NCBI GenBank assembly: GCA_965220285.1
Contig: OZ244818.1
Coordinates: 434,001 to 498,000, forward strand
Reading direction: 5' to 3'
From: Bin5 sp009843665
Lineage (GTDB): Bacteria; Chloroflexota; Anaerolineae; Caldilineales; Caldilineaceae
DNA length: 64,000 nt
In this document: positions 24,477 to 31,678 of the stretch, one piece after another
Position numbering within the stretch: the stretch's first letter is position 1
How the letters are laid out: the number at the start of each line of letters is the position of its first letter
Program-made: the position numbers and the translations under genes
Notes under the pieces: generated by a model
The model's input: only the letters and a program-made list of their open reading frames with translations
Database searches by the model: none
What the model was told of the DNA's origin: nothing

Positions 24477-26066
24477 TCAGTTGTTGATGTCAGCCTGCGT
24501 CCACTGCTGGTCAACCAGGCGCCACATTTCTCCGGTCGGGTTCCTATCGCGCAGCTCGGGGGGAAGGCGGTGCTGGCGCACATTGTCGTAGCTGTACAGT
24601 GCGGCGAAGCGGCGGATGCTGGCCGGGATGCCGACGGAAGTGAAGCCGGGATGCCCAGTGGCCGGGAAGGGGCCGCCGTGGTTCATCGCCGCAGTGACGG
24701 CAACACCGGTGGGCATCTTGTCATTCAACAGACGGCCCACCTTGGCGCGCAGCAGAGGCGCGAGACGGTCGTACAGTGCATCATCAGAGCCGGCACTGTC
24801 GGTGTAGAGGCAGCCGGTGAGATTGCCTTCAAAGCATCCGATTATCTGCTCCATCTGGTCGGCGTCCTTCGCCAAAATGACAAGTGAAGAAGGTCCAAAG
24901 GCCTCGGTCTGCATCGCTTCAGGACTGGAAAGGAACTCTTCCCCCGACACAGTCAGCAGCGTATTCTGGTAGAAAAAGCCGGGTTCATCTGCCGCCGCAC
25001 CGCCTGCAACTACTTTTGCCCCGTTTCTGGTCAGGATTTGAAGAGATTCGTCCATCCCTTGGGAGACGCCGCGGTTGAGCAGGACGCCGGATGCCCCTTC
25101 ATCGAAGAGCGCTACCGACTGCGACACAAACGCATTCGATTCTTCTCCGGCGATTGTCATTACAAGGCCGGGATTTGTGCAGAACTGGCCGGTCCCCATA
25201 GTGCAGGAAGTAAAGAACTCCTCTGCGATCTCCTGAGACCGTTCAGACAGGGCTCCAGGCAGCAGAAGGATGGGGTTGATGCTGGACATTTCCAGATAGA
25301 TAGGTTTGCCGCGGCGGTCGGCGACTTCCTTCAGCCTCATGCCGCCATCACGGCTGCCAGTAAATCCGACCGCGGCTACCCGGTGGTCGGCAATCAGATC
25401 GTAGCCGTATTCGGGTTTGAAGCGATAGATTAGCTGCACCAGACCCTTAGGAGCGCCGGTACTGTGGATAGCTTCGAGTGAGGCTTCTGCCAGCAGCTGA
25501 CTTGTGCGGGAATGGCTGGAGTGTGCCTTGGCGATGACCGGACTGCCGGCGGCAATGGCTGCGGCGAAGTCTCCGCCTGCCGCGCCATTGAAGGCAAAGG
25601 GAAAGTTGTTGGGCCCGAAAACGACGACGGCTCCCGGGAGGGGGCCGTAGTAGGAGCGAATGTTTGCGGCTGTGTCGATTGTGGCCTGGGACCACGAACG
25701 CGTGCGCACGGCTGCCGCGGCCTGGCGCAGCTGGTCAGTCGTGCGGGGAAGCTCGATAGCATTCAGGCGGGTGGGCGCGGGCAGGCCAGTCTCGAGGTGG
25801 GCCGCCTCTACGAGGACGTCAGTCCGTTCTTCGATGCGGTCGGCGTAGGTTTCGAGAAAGTCAGCCAGCAGTTTTCGGGGGGCTTGACGGAGCTCTGATA
25901 CTGCGTCGGCAGCTGCTTGAAGGACGGCCTCGATGTCGTCCCATTCGGAGTAGGGAAACGACCAAGGCAGTTTATCGCCGGTCATGGGATTGGTGGACTG
26001 GTAGCTGCCGGTTGGATTGGCGGCAGCGCGGAACTCTCCGTTTATCAGCAGCGGTTGCAATGACAT
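24477..26066 (-). CDS. 2,5-dioxovalerate (2-oxoglutarate semialdehyde) dehydrogenase
   Basis: This 529-residue NAD(P)-dependent aldehyde dehydrogenase likely oxidises 2-oxoglutarate semialdehyde to 2-oxoglutarate, the last step of oxidative pentose or hexarate degradation. The catalytic cysteine is C296 in GTGQFCTNPG, the general base E259 in YLEMSSINP and the oxyanion asparagine in GPNNFPF at 151-157. The C-terminal block GIPASIRRFAALYSYDNVRQHRLPPEL (about 485-511) is a hallmark of this subgroup. It lies 90 bp downstream of the galactonate-dehydratase-like gene on the same strand, supporting a dehydratase-to-aldehyde-dehydrogenase route for sugar acids into the TCA cycle. The dehydratase/decarboxylase between them is not in the window. 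Confidence 0.87.
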   Translation of the reverse strand: MSLQPLLINGEFRAAANPTGSYQSTNPMTGDKLPWSFPYSEWDDIEAVLQAAADAVSELRQAPRKLLADFLETYADRIEERTDVLVEAAHLETGLPAPTRLNAIELPRTTDQLRQAAAAVRTRSWSQATIDTAANIRSYYGPLPGAVVVFGPNNFPFAFNGAAGGDFAAAIAAGSPVIAKAHSSHSRTSQLLAEASLEAIHSTGAPKGLVQLIYRFKPEYGYDLIADHRVAAVGFTGSRDGGMRLKEVADRRGKPIYLEMSSINPILLLPGALSERSQEIAEEFFTSCTMGTGQFCTNPGLVMTIAGEESNAFVSQSVALFDEGASGVLLNRGVSQGMDESLQILTRNGAKVVAGGAAADEPGFFYQNTLLTVSGEEFLSSPEAMQTEAFGPSSLVILAKDADQMEQIIGCFEGNLTGCLYTDSAGSDDALYDRLAPLLRAKVGRLLNDKMPTGVAVTAAMNHGGPFPATGHPGFTSVGIPASIRRFAALYSYDNVRQHRLPPELRDRNPTGEMWRLVDQQWTQADINN

Positions 26067-26156
26067 ATGTAGTGGAAACTCCTATCGGGATCGTGCTGTA
26101 TCAGATGACTTGGTACAAGTTGAGGCCGCTTACTCATCTAGAGCCGGTGCCCGGCA

Positions 26157-27320
26157 TCAGTCAATCTCCGCCGAGCGTCGATGCCAGTCTTCGGCGAAGA
26201 GATTGAAGTGGACCCTGCGGCGGGGATTGGCAGCGACTACGTCCTCGTCGAGGGTGACGCCAAGGCCGGGACCTGAAGGAAGGGCAAAGTAACCGTCTTC
26301 GATTTCGGGGTTGCCTGGGGCGGCCTGCTTCACGTAGGCTTCGGCGAAGTCGTTGAAGTGTTCCTGGATCTTGAAGTTGGGCGTGCAGGCTGCCAGATGC
26401 AGAGCGGCCGCAGTTGAAATGGGGCCGCCCACATTGTGGGGCGCGATGAGCATGTAGTAGGCTTCGGCCCAGGCGGCCAGCTTTTTTGTGTTGAGGATAC
26501 CGCCGAAATGGGTGATGTCGGGCTGGATGATGTCGCAGGCCTGCAGTTCGAACAGTTCACGATATTCGTACATCGTATGCAATCGTTCGCCAGTGGCGAC
26601 GGGAATACCGAGGGGCGCGATGGCATCCGCGGCCTTCTTCTGGGCGGCGATGTTTTCGGGGGGCACGGGCTCTTCCAGCCAAGAGGGCTTGAAGGGCGCC
26701 AACTCGCGGGCGAACTCCACTGCGGTAACCGGGTTGAAACGGCCATGCATCTCTATGAGGATTTCCACGTCCGGGCCGACAGCATCGCGTACAGCTTCGA
26801 CAAGAGAGATTACATAGTTTTTTTCAGGTCTCTCCATCTCGTAGAAGCCTGCGCCGAAGGGATCGAACTTGAGGGCCCTGTAACCCTTGTCGAGCACTCT
26901 TTTGGCGGCAGCGTGAAACTCTTCAGGGGTGCGTTCCCCCGTGTACCAGCCGTTGGCGTAGCCTTTGATCTGATACCTGACGGCACCGCCCAGGAGTTTG
27001 TAAACCGGTTGATCGAGCGCCTTGCCAATAATATCCCAGCAGGCGACTTCGAGCAGCGCGGTTACAGTCTGGGTGATCTCGCCGGCGCGACCGAAATCCT
27101 CGCGAAACATGCGGGCAACAAGGGCTTCGACATTGAAGGGGTCTTCGCCGAGAATGTAGCGCGGCGCGGCTTCGCTGAGGTAACCGAGAACGCCGTCAGT
27201 GCGGTTGAGGGCCCGACATTCCCCGACCCCGACCAAGCCCTCATCGGTCTCTACTTTGACTATGGTCAGGTTTCGCCACTCGGTGCCCAGCACCATCGGC
27301 GTTACTTTGGATATCTTCAT
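26157..27320 (-). CDS. Galactonate-dehydratase-like enolase-superfamily enzyme
   Basis: This 387-residue mandelate-racemase-subgroup enzyme probably removes water from a sugar acid to give a 2-keto-3-deoxy acid. Active-site candidates are K151 (LKFDPFG), E190 and H192 (IEMHGRF), E216 (EEPVPP), E245 (TGERLHT), D268 and H295 (APHNVGGP). The EEPVPPEN and APHNVGGP stretches match galactonate and related aldonate dehydratases, but KFDPFG is also seen in other sugar-acid dehydratases, so the substrate is open. It forms a two-gene unit with the semialdehyde dehydrogenase. A mannonate-dehydratase role in the neighbouring uronate pathway is possible but unproven. Confidence 0.83.
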   Translation of the reverse strand: MKISKVTPMVLGTEWRNLTIVKVETDEGLVGVGECRALNRTDGVLGYLSEAAPRYILGEDPFNVEALVARMFREDFGRAGEITQTVTALLEVACWDIIGKALDQPVYKLLGGAVRYQIKGYANGWYTGERTPEEFHAAAKRVLDKGYRALKFDPFGAGFYEMERPEKNYVISLVEAVRDAVGPDVEILIEMHGRFNPVTAVEFARELAPFKPSWLEEPVPPENIAAQKKAADAIAPLGIPVATGERLHTMYEYRELFELQACDIIQPDITHFGGILNTKKLAAWAEAYYMLIAPHNVGGPISTAAALHLAACTPNFKIQEHFNDFAEAYVKQAAPGNPEIEDGYFALPSGPGLGVTLDEDVVAANPRRRVHFNLFAEDWHRRSAEID

Positions 27321-27567
27321 TGGAGTCCTCGTAAGGTGGGCTTTCAGATCAGAGTTGTGTCGCGCATACTGTAGCGCAATTGCGGCAAATTTGCCACATT
27401 TCGGGAGTGACTTGGAGGTAGTCGAAGGGTGGTTTGGCCATGGTCTGAAAGGATGAGAAGTACGCCAATAGGCGGGTGCATCCCATTTATGAGGTAAGAA
27501 AGGTCAGGTGAGGGTTTCGCACCAGCGGTTGGTTAAGTGCTTGCTGTCCGTTGATTGGGAGGCGCGT

Positions 27568-27588
27568 GGGCAGGCACAAGGCCTGCCC
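27568..27588. repeat. GGGCAGGC / GCCTGCCC inverted repeat (dispersed intergenic type)
   Basis: Perfect 8-bp arms (27568-27575 and 27581-27588) flank the loop ACAAG. I recall this kind of GGGCAGGC-hairpin as a recurrent intergenic repeat in some bacterial genomes, often in many copies; only one copy is in this window. Confidence 0.6.
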
Positions 27589-27699
27589 CTACCGCGGCTG
27601 CGGTTGCGGCTTTGGGGCGCGACGCGGGTGCGCTACCGGTGGTAAAGGCAGCCCGCCGGCGCCGCGGCGCCAAGGTGGCAAGGCATTAAGGGGGGGCGT

Positions 27700-27720
27700 T
27701 GCGGGGGCGGAGCCCCCGCA
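27700..27720. repeat. GC-rich hairpin
   Basis: TGCGGGGGC (27700-27708) and GCCCCCGCA (27712-27720) form a perfect 9-bp stem with a GGA loop. No T-tract follows on either strand, so it is more likely a dispersed repeat element than a terminator. Confidence 0.5.
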
Positions 27721-27762
27721 CAAGGGAGGGCCGAATAGGCCCGACCGCCCAGAACTGCAGTA

Positions 27763-27788
27763 GTCAGTGGTTAGTGGTCAGTGGTCAG
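27763..27788. repeat. Heptamer tandem repeat GTCAGTG
   Basis: Four consecutive units are visible: GTCAGTG, GTTAGTG, GTCAGTG and a partial GTCAG. Similar GTCAGTG-type runs recur between genes in other bacteria and are prone to slippage. No function is evident. Confidence 0.6.
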
Positions 27789-27902
27789 AAACGGCGTTTC
27801 CTCTCTCTCAGAGTAGGTCGTGGAACGACGATGGTCCATTTGCTGCCAGAGATTTGCGTGGAATCACTCACATTTTTGAATGTACACAAGTAGGGGTTGA
27901 GG

Positions 27903-27931
27903 TTGACTTTGGCACTTCCACTTGATACAAT
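27903..27931 (+). promoter_or_regulatory. Strong sigma70-type promoter for rpsT
   Basis: TTGACT (27903-27908) and TACAAT (27926-27931) are 17 bp apart, each one mismatch from consensus. The start point would be near 27938, about 60 nt before the rpsT ATG. A strong promoter is expected for a ribosomal protein gene. Confidence 0.7.
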
Positions 27932-27998
27932 GCAGCCAACTGTCGTTCAATTGGGTTAGCTCAAACGGAGCGGCCTGTGGGCCGCGGTGGAGAAACAG

Positions 27999-28265
27999 AT
28001 GCCGAATATCAGATCAGCCGCTAAGCGGGCGCGCCAGGACTTGCGGCGCCGCGACCGCAATAGAGGTTATCGCAGTGCCGCCCGAACAGCTGTGAAGAGG
28101 GCGCGCGAATCAATTGAGGAATCCGACCCGGAGGCGCCTGAGGCAGTACGCCTGGCTTTCGTAGCTTTGGACAGGGCTGCACAACGGGGCGCTATCCATG
28201 CCAACAATGCGGCCCGCCGCAAGAGCAGACTAAAGCGCCAGCAGAAAAAGGCCTTGGCAGAATAA
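27999..28265 (+). CDS. rpsT: 30S ribosomal protein S20
   Basis: S20 is a primary 16S rRNA-binding protein needed for 30S assembly. The 88-residue basic, all-helical product begins MPNIRSAAKRARQ and contains the family's Arg/Lys-rich first helix and the ending AARRKSRLKRQQKKAL, with the HANNAARRKSRL block near the C-terminus. ATG 27999 is preferred over an in-frame ATG at 27987, because GGAGA lies 7 bp upstream of it and it gives the standard N-terminus. The gene has its own strong promoter and a classic terminator 74 bp downstream, so it is monocistronic. Confidence 0.95.
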   Translation: MPNIRSAAKRARQDLRRRDRNRGYRSAARTAVKRARESIEESDPEAPEAVRLAFVALDRAAQRGAIHANNAARRKSRLKRQQKKALAE

Positions 28266-28338
28266 GGGCAGGACAGACTCAGTCAAGGTCTTGTCCCGGA
28301 TTCAGCCGAACCGGGAAGAGAAGCGCTCTCGACCACAT

Positions 28339-28368
28339 GCCGCCTGTGTTTGCTGCAGGCGGCTTTTT
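28339..28368 (+). terminator. Intrinsic terminator after rpsT
   Basis: GCCGCCTG (28339-28346) and CAGGCGGC (28356-28363) form a perfect 8-bp GC-rich stem, followed at once by five T residues (28364-28368). It lies between the convergent rpsT and nth genes. Confidence 0.85.
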
Positions 28369-28381
28369 GCATTCCTGATTT

Positions 28382-29086
28382 CTAACCAGGTTCGGTGCTC
28401 TTCCACTCGCCAAGGCGCGCATTGTAGTCGCACTCATCGTGCAGAACACAGTGGGCACAGCGGGGCGTGCGCGCCCTGCACACGGTTCGGCCATGGCGAA
28501 TCAGATTTACATGCAGGCAGAAAAAAGTCTCTTCCGGTAGTAGTCCCTCCCAGACAGCCTTGATCTTTTCTGCCGACGCCCGGCGGCCGCTCATGCCCAG
28601 GCGCTGGGTCACGCGCTGCACATGTGTGTCGACCGGGAAGGCTGCCATTCCGTAGCTGAAAAGAAGGACGATGCTGGCCGTCTTGTGACCAACGCCGGGA
28701 AGACGCTGCAAATAAGTTTGGGCGGCTGCCGGGTCCATGTTGCGCAGGTGATCGAGGCTGTAGCTCCCTTCCTCCCTGAACAGGATCTCCAGCGTTTCGA
28801 CAATGTGGGGCGCCTTCTGGTTGTACATCCCGGCAACGCGGATGGCGTCTTTGATCTCCTCAAGGGGCGCGGTGCGCACTGCATCCCAGTCGCCAGCGAA
28901 CCGCTCTTTGAGAGTTTGGAACGCTTTGCCCGAGTTGCGGTCGTTTGTATTGGCGCTGAGGATGGTCTGGATCAGTTGCTCGAAGCCGGAACGGGACGGT
29001 TTCCACTGCGGTTCACCGTATTCATCCAGGAGGTCGTGGTAGATCTTGCGGGCCTTGGACGCCAACTGCCGGTTCCCTTCAGCCAT
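28382..29086 (-). CDS. nth: Endonuclease III-like DNA glycosylase/AP lyase
   Basis: This base-excision repair enzyme removes oxidised pyrimidines and nicks the abasic site. The 234-residue protein has a helix-hairpin-helix LPGVGHKTA at 129-137 with catalytic lysine K135, and catalytic aspartate D153 in FPVDTHVQR. A [4Fe-4S] cluster is held by C203, C210, C213 and C219 (C-x6-C-x2-C-x5-C). The N-terminal QTILSANTNDR segment (40-50) matches the LSAQTTD block of Nth with substitutions, so a relative with altered damage preference is possible. It follows alr by 39 bp on the minus strand, probably in the PHP-alr-nth transcript. Confidence 0.9.
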   Translation of the reverse strand: MAEGNRQLASKARKIYHDLLDEYGEPQWKPSRSGFEQLIQTILSANTNDRNSGKAFQTLKERFAGDWDAVRTAPLEEIKDAIRVAGMYNQKAPHIVETLEILFREEGSYSLDHLRNMDPAAAQTYLQRLPGVGHKTASIVLLFSYGMAAFPVDTHVQRVTQRLGMSGRRASAEKIKAVWEGLLPEETFFCLHVNLIRHGRTVCRARTPRCAHCVLHDECDYNARLGEWKSTEPG

Positions 29087-29125
29087 TTCTTTTCCCGCTC
29101 GTGTTCGGGCCTTAGACGTTCAGCT

Positions 29126-30295
29126 TTAGGTTGCGATGCGGGGCAGCCGCGCCATCAGCCGGCTGGCAACTTCGTAGTTGTTCGTCTTCAGGCGGGCGGC
29201 GGCATCCTCCACGGAGATGGTTGCGCCGTGCTGTTCTCCGATCAGGACGACCTCGTCATCACGGGCGACTGAGGTGCCGGTTTCCGTTAGTTCGGTTACG
29301 TCCACGAAGGCATGGTCCATACAGATGCGGCCTACGACTGGCAGTTCGCGACCACCGATGAGCACGGTTTTCCAGGTGCGGGGACTACGGGGAAAGCCGT
29401 CGGCGTAACCCACCGGAATCACTGCGACCGTGCGGGGGCCGTGCGCCCGCCATGTGTTGCCGTAGGAAACCGGTTCGCCTGAGTTCAGGCTGCGCACCTG
29501 GGCGACGCGTGCCCTCCAACTGAGAACAGGGCGCATTTGCGGCGGCGCGGGCACTTCGTCGCTGGGTGACAGACCATACAGGAGGATGCCGCAGCGCACG
29601 GCATCCAGATGCGCCTCCGGAAGGTCGATGGTTGCGGCTGAGTTGGCGGCGTGGGCTATGGGGGGGCGGCAGCCGGCGCGGGTAAGCCGCTGTAGCAGTG
29701 TAGTAAAGCGTCTGAGCTGAATGCGACTGTATTCTTTGTCAGTTTCATCAGCGGTGCTGAAGTGGGTGTAGATTCCCTCAAGATGTAAGTCAGGATTCTC
29801 CGAGAGCATCGCGCAAAGCTCGGGAGCATCTGCGGGGGCGATGCCCAAGCGGTGCATCCCCGTGTCCACCTTGAGATGCACCGTCAAGGGTTGGCCGACG
29901 CGAGCAGCAGTTTCGGCGAAGGCGAGGGCAGCGCGGGCCTCGTACACGGACACGGCGAGGTCGTATTGCAAAATAGTTTCTGCCAGTTCCGGCGGCGTGT
30001 ATCCGAGCAGGAGTACAGGGGCGCGCACTCCGGCTTCGCGCAGGGAGATGGCCTCGTTCACTGCGGCAACGGCGAGGCGGTCGACACCGGCCTCCAAAGC
30101 GGTTGGCGCGATCAGTTCGGCGCCGTGGCCGTAGGCATTTGCTTTGACTACCGCATAGAGTAGACGCCGGGGCCCGATGCGGCGCCGAAGTTCGCGTATG
30201 TTGCCCGACAGAGCAGGAAGGTTGATCTCCAGCCAGGTTGGCCGGGAAATTTGCAGAAGTTGCCGCTGATCAATCGGAGAGATGGAGGCTACCAT
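29126..30295 (-). CDS. alr: Alanine racemase
   Basis: Alr is a PLP enzyme that makes D-alanine for peptidoglycan. The chosen 389-residue form has the PLP lysine in AVVKANAYGHG (lysine near 51), a HLKVDTGMHRLG block near 140-151, HAANSAAT near 215-222 and the catalytic tyrosine in SYGNTW near 278, then VGYADGFPR. ATG 30295 is preferred to an upstream ATG at 30331: it overlaps the PHP-gene stop in the sequence ATGGTAG with an AGGA ribosome site, a translational-coupling arrangement. A D-alanine requirement, with the LysM protein, is consistent with a peptidoglycan-containing cell wall. Confidence 0.93.
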   Translation of the reverse strand: MVASISPIDQRQLLQISRPTWLEINLPALSGNIRELRRRIGPRRLLYAVVKANAYGHGAELIAPTALEAGVDRLAVAAVNEAISLREAGVRAPVLLLGYTPPELAETILQYDLAVSVYEARAALAFAETAARVGQPLTVHLKVDTGMHRLGIAPADAPELCAMLSENPDLHLEGIYTHFSTADETDKEYSRIQLRRFTTLLQRLTRAGCRPPIAHAANSAATIDLPEAHLDAVRCGILLYGLSPSDEVPAPPQMRPVLSWRARVAQVRSLNSGEPVSYGNTWRAHGPRTVAVIPVGYADGFPRSPRTWKTVLIGGRELPVVGRICMDHAFVDVTELTETGTSVARDDEVVLIGEQHGATISVEDAAARLKTNNYEVASRLMARLPRIAT

Positions 30296-31188
30296 CCGTT
30301 TAGTTCCTGCAGACTTCGCCACTGTTCCCATTCGAGACCGGCTTCGCCGAGACGATTTGGCTTGCGTTCGCCGTGGTAGTCGCTGCCACCGGTCTCGAAC
30401 AGGCCGAACCTGGCAGCCAGTTCTGCAAAGGAGGAGATGGGCCTGTCGGTTGAGTCGCGCCCTTCGGGGGCATAGGGATACTGGATTTCCAGGCCGTCGA
30501 GGCCGACATCAACCAGACGGGCCACGGACTCTTCGAGGCTGCGAATGCGCCGGTAGATGCCCGGATGGGCAAGAACGGCTTTGCCGCCAGCAACGTGTGT
30601 CAGTTCGATGGCTTCAATGACGCCCAGGATGAAAGATCGGGGCACGTGGGTGGGGTTTTGGGCGTCTGAGGCGAGGTACTGTTGGAAAACGTCGCTCAGG
30701 GAAGTGAATTTGTGCGGGTTGTATTTGAGTGCGATCTGGGCGATGTGGGGGCGGCCTGGCACGCCTCCAGCCAGCGCCAATACTTCATCCACAGGCACAT
30801 GCAGGCCATAGCTCTGCAGCCGCTCGACCTGCCGCGACTTCTGATCTATACGGCTCTCCTTCAGCCGGTTCATTGTATCGAGGAGGGTAGAATTGGTCGG
30901 GTCAATGCCATAGCCCAGGATGTCGAAATCCCGAAAATCGTTCTCGCGGTCGCGAGCGGTACTGAATTCGATTGCGGGAAGAACATGCACGCCAGCTTTT
31001 GCCCCGCAGGCCTGGGCGTCGGCCACGCCGAGGACGCTGTCGTGGTCGGTCACCGCGAGTACACCGATGCCCAGTTTCGCGGCTTTGTGGATCAATTCCT
31101 CCGGTGTGTCGGTGCCGTCTGAGCAGTTGCTGTGTACCTGCAGATCCACCGGGAAGATTCGAGGGGAACTGTCGCGCTGGACGTCCAT
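30289..31188 (-). CDS. PHP-domain phosphoesterase (3',5'-nucleoside bisphosphate phosphatase-like)
   Basis: This 299-residue metal-dependent phosphatase is of the polymerase-and-histidinol-phosphatase superfamily. Metal-binding motifs are DLQVHSNCSDG at 15-25, TDHDS at 47-51, an IEFS block near 78-81, GRPHIAQ near 155, LAHPG near 223 and GGSDYHG near 283. The layout matches YciV/TrpH-type enzymes, which hydrolyse 3',5'-bisphosphonucleotides (such as pAp) or the 5' end of short RNAs. It lies downstream of the 6S RNA candidate and is coupled to alr by overlap. Substrate is inferred from the family. Confidence 0.85.
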   Translation of the reverse strand: MDVQRDSSPRIFPVDLQVHSNCSDGTDTPEELIHKAAKLGIGVLAVTDHDSVLGVADAQACGAKAGVHVLPAIEFSTARDRENDFRDFDILGYGIDPTNSTLLDTMNRLKESRIDQKSRQVERLQSYGLHVPVDEVLALAGGVPGRPHIAQIALKYNPHKFTSLSDVFQQYLASDAQNPTHVPRSFILGVIEAIELTHVAGGKAVLAHPGIYRRIRSLEESVARLVDVGLDGLEIQYPYAPEGRDSTDRPISSFAELAARFGLFETGGSDYHGERKPNRLGEAGLEWEQWRSLQELNGW

Positions 31189-31263
31189 TGCGTTCCTGTC
31201 CGATCGCTGTTGAATGGCGGAGGTTGGCTACGAAATCGTTACACGACGTCGGCGGCATACAAA

Positions 31264-31290
31264 GAAAAACGCCCGGGTGGCCCCGGACGC
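31264..31290 (-). terminator. Intrinsic terminator of the 6S RNA candidate
   Basis: On the minus strand CGTCCGGG (starting about 31289) pairs with CCCGGGCG across a GCCA loop (8 bp, one G-U pair), followed by TTTTT and a further T-rich run. It ends the transcript that contains the candidate 6S RNA and lies 75 bp before the PHP gene. Confidence 0.75.
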
Positions 31291-31302
31291 ATTCCCAACC
31301 CC

Positions 31303-31484
31303 GCAATGTCGTGTGATCCAGTGGGTACGAACCGAGGTTCGTAGGTGGGTGCCGGCTGGTCGCTTCCGTCTTGCCCTATTCCCGCCAAGGGAGGGCTATC
31401 ACATCCACGTACCTTCGCCTTGCTCCCGTGTTTCTGGTGTTGGTTCGCCCTCAAACTAGCCAATCACGGACATTGCAGGGCTGC
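31303..31484 (-). ncRNA. ssrS: Probable 6S RNA (RNA polymerase-binding regulator)
   Basis: No gene is coded here but the minus strand has the architecture of 6S RNA, which mimics an open promoter and sequesters housekeeping RNA polymerase. The ends pair: GCAATGTC (31476-31469) with GACATTGC (31310-31303), then GTGAT (31467-31463) with ATCAC (31317-31313). Inside the expected large central bubble, on its 3' side, is the perfect hairpin TACGAACC / GGTTCGTA (31343-31326), equivalent in place to a hairpin in E. coli 6S. An apical hairpin GCCCTCCC...GGGAATAGGGC is also visible. A promoter (31491-31520) and a terminator (31264-31290) frame a mature length near 182 nt, the usual size. Exact ends are estimates. 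Confidence 0.65.
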
Positions 31485-31490
31485 AGAGGA

Positions 31491-31520
31491 ACTATAGCAC
31501 AGTTTGAAATCCCCTGCCAA
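31491..31520 (-). promoter_or_regulatory. Promoter of the 6S RNA candidate
   Basis: On the minus strand TTGGCA (31520-31515) and TATAGT (31496-31491) are 18 bp apart, placing the start near 31484, eight bases before the RNA's closing stem begins. Confidence 0.6.
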
Positions 31521-31678
31521 TCAAAAAATCGGCACAAAGTGGTCCTGCATTCGGGAAACCTTGGTTGTAGTGGCGTGAATTGTCAAGCTCTGCACCAATG
31601 GATTCGCCGGTCCAAGAGCCTGACGTTATTCTGGACCTCGGAAGGGTTGCTTGACGGCTGATGCAGCCAACCGCCCCC

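Larger units (their letters stand above)
27321..27998. other. 678-bp intergenic region with repeats and the rpsT promoter
   Basis: The gap contains no supported gene. It holds three distinct repeat or hairpin elements between 27568 and 27788 and a near-consensus promoter at 27903-27931, each listed separately. The part 27590-27740 is very GC-rich, unlike its flanks, and may be an inserted repeat block. Confidence 0.6.
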
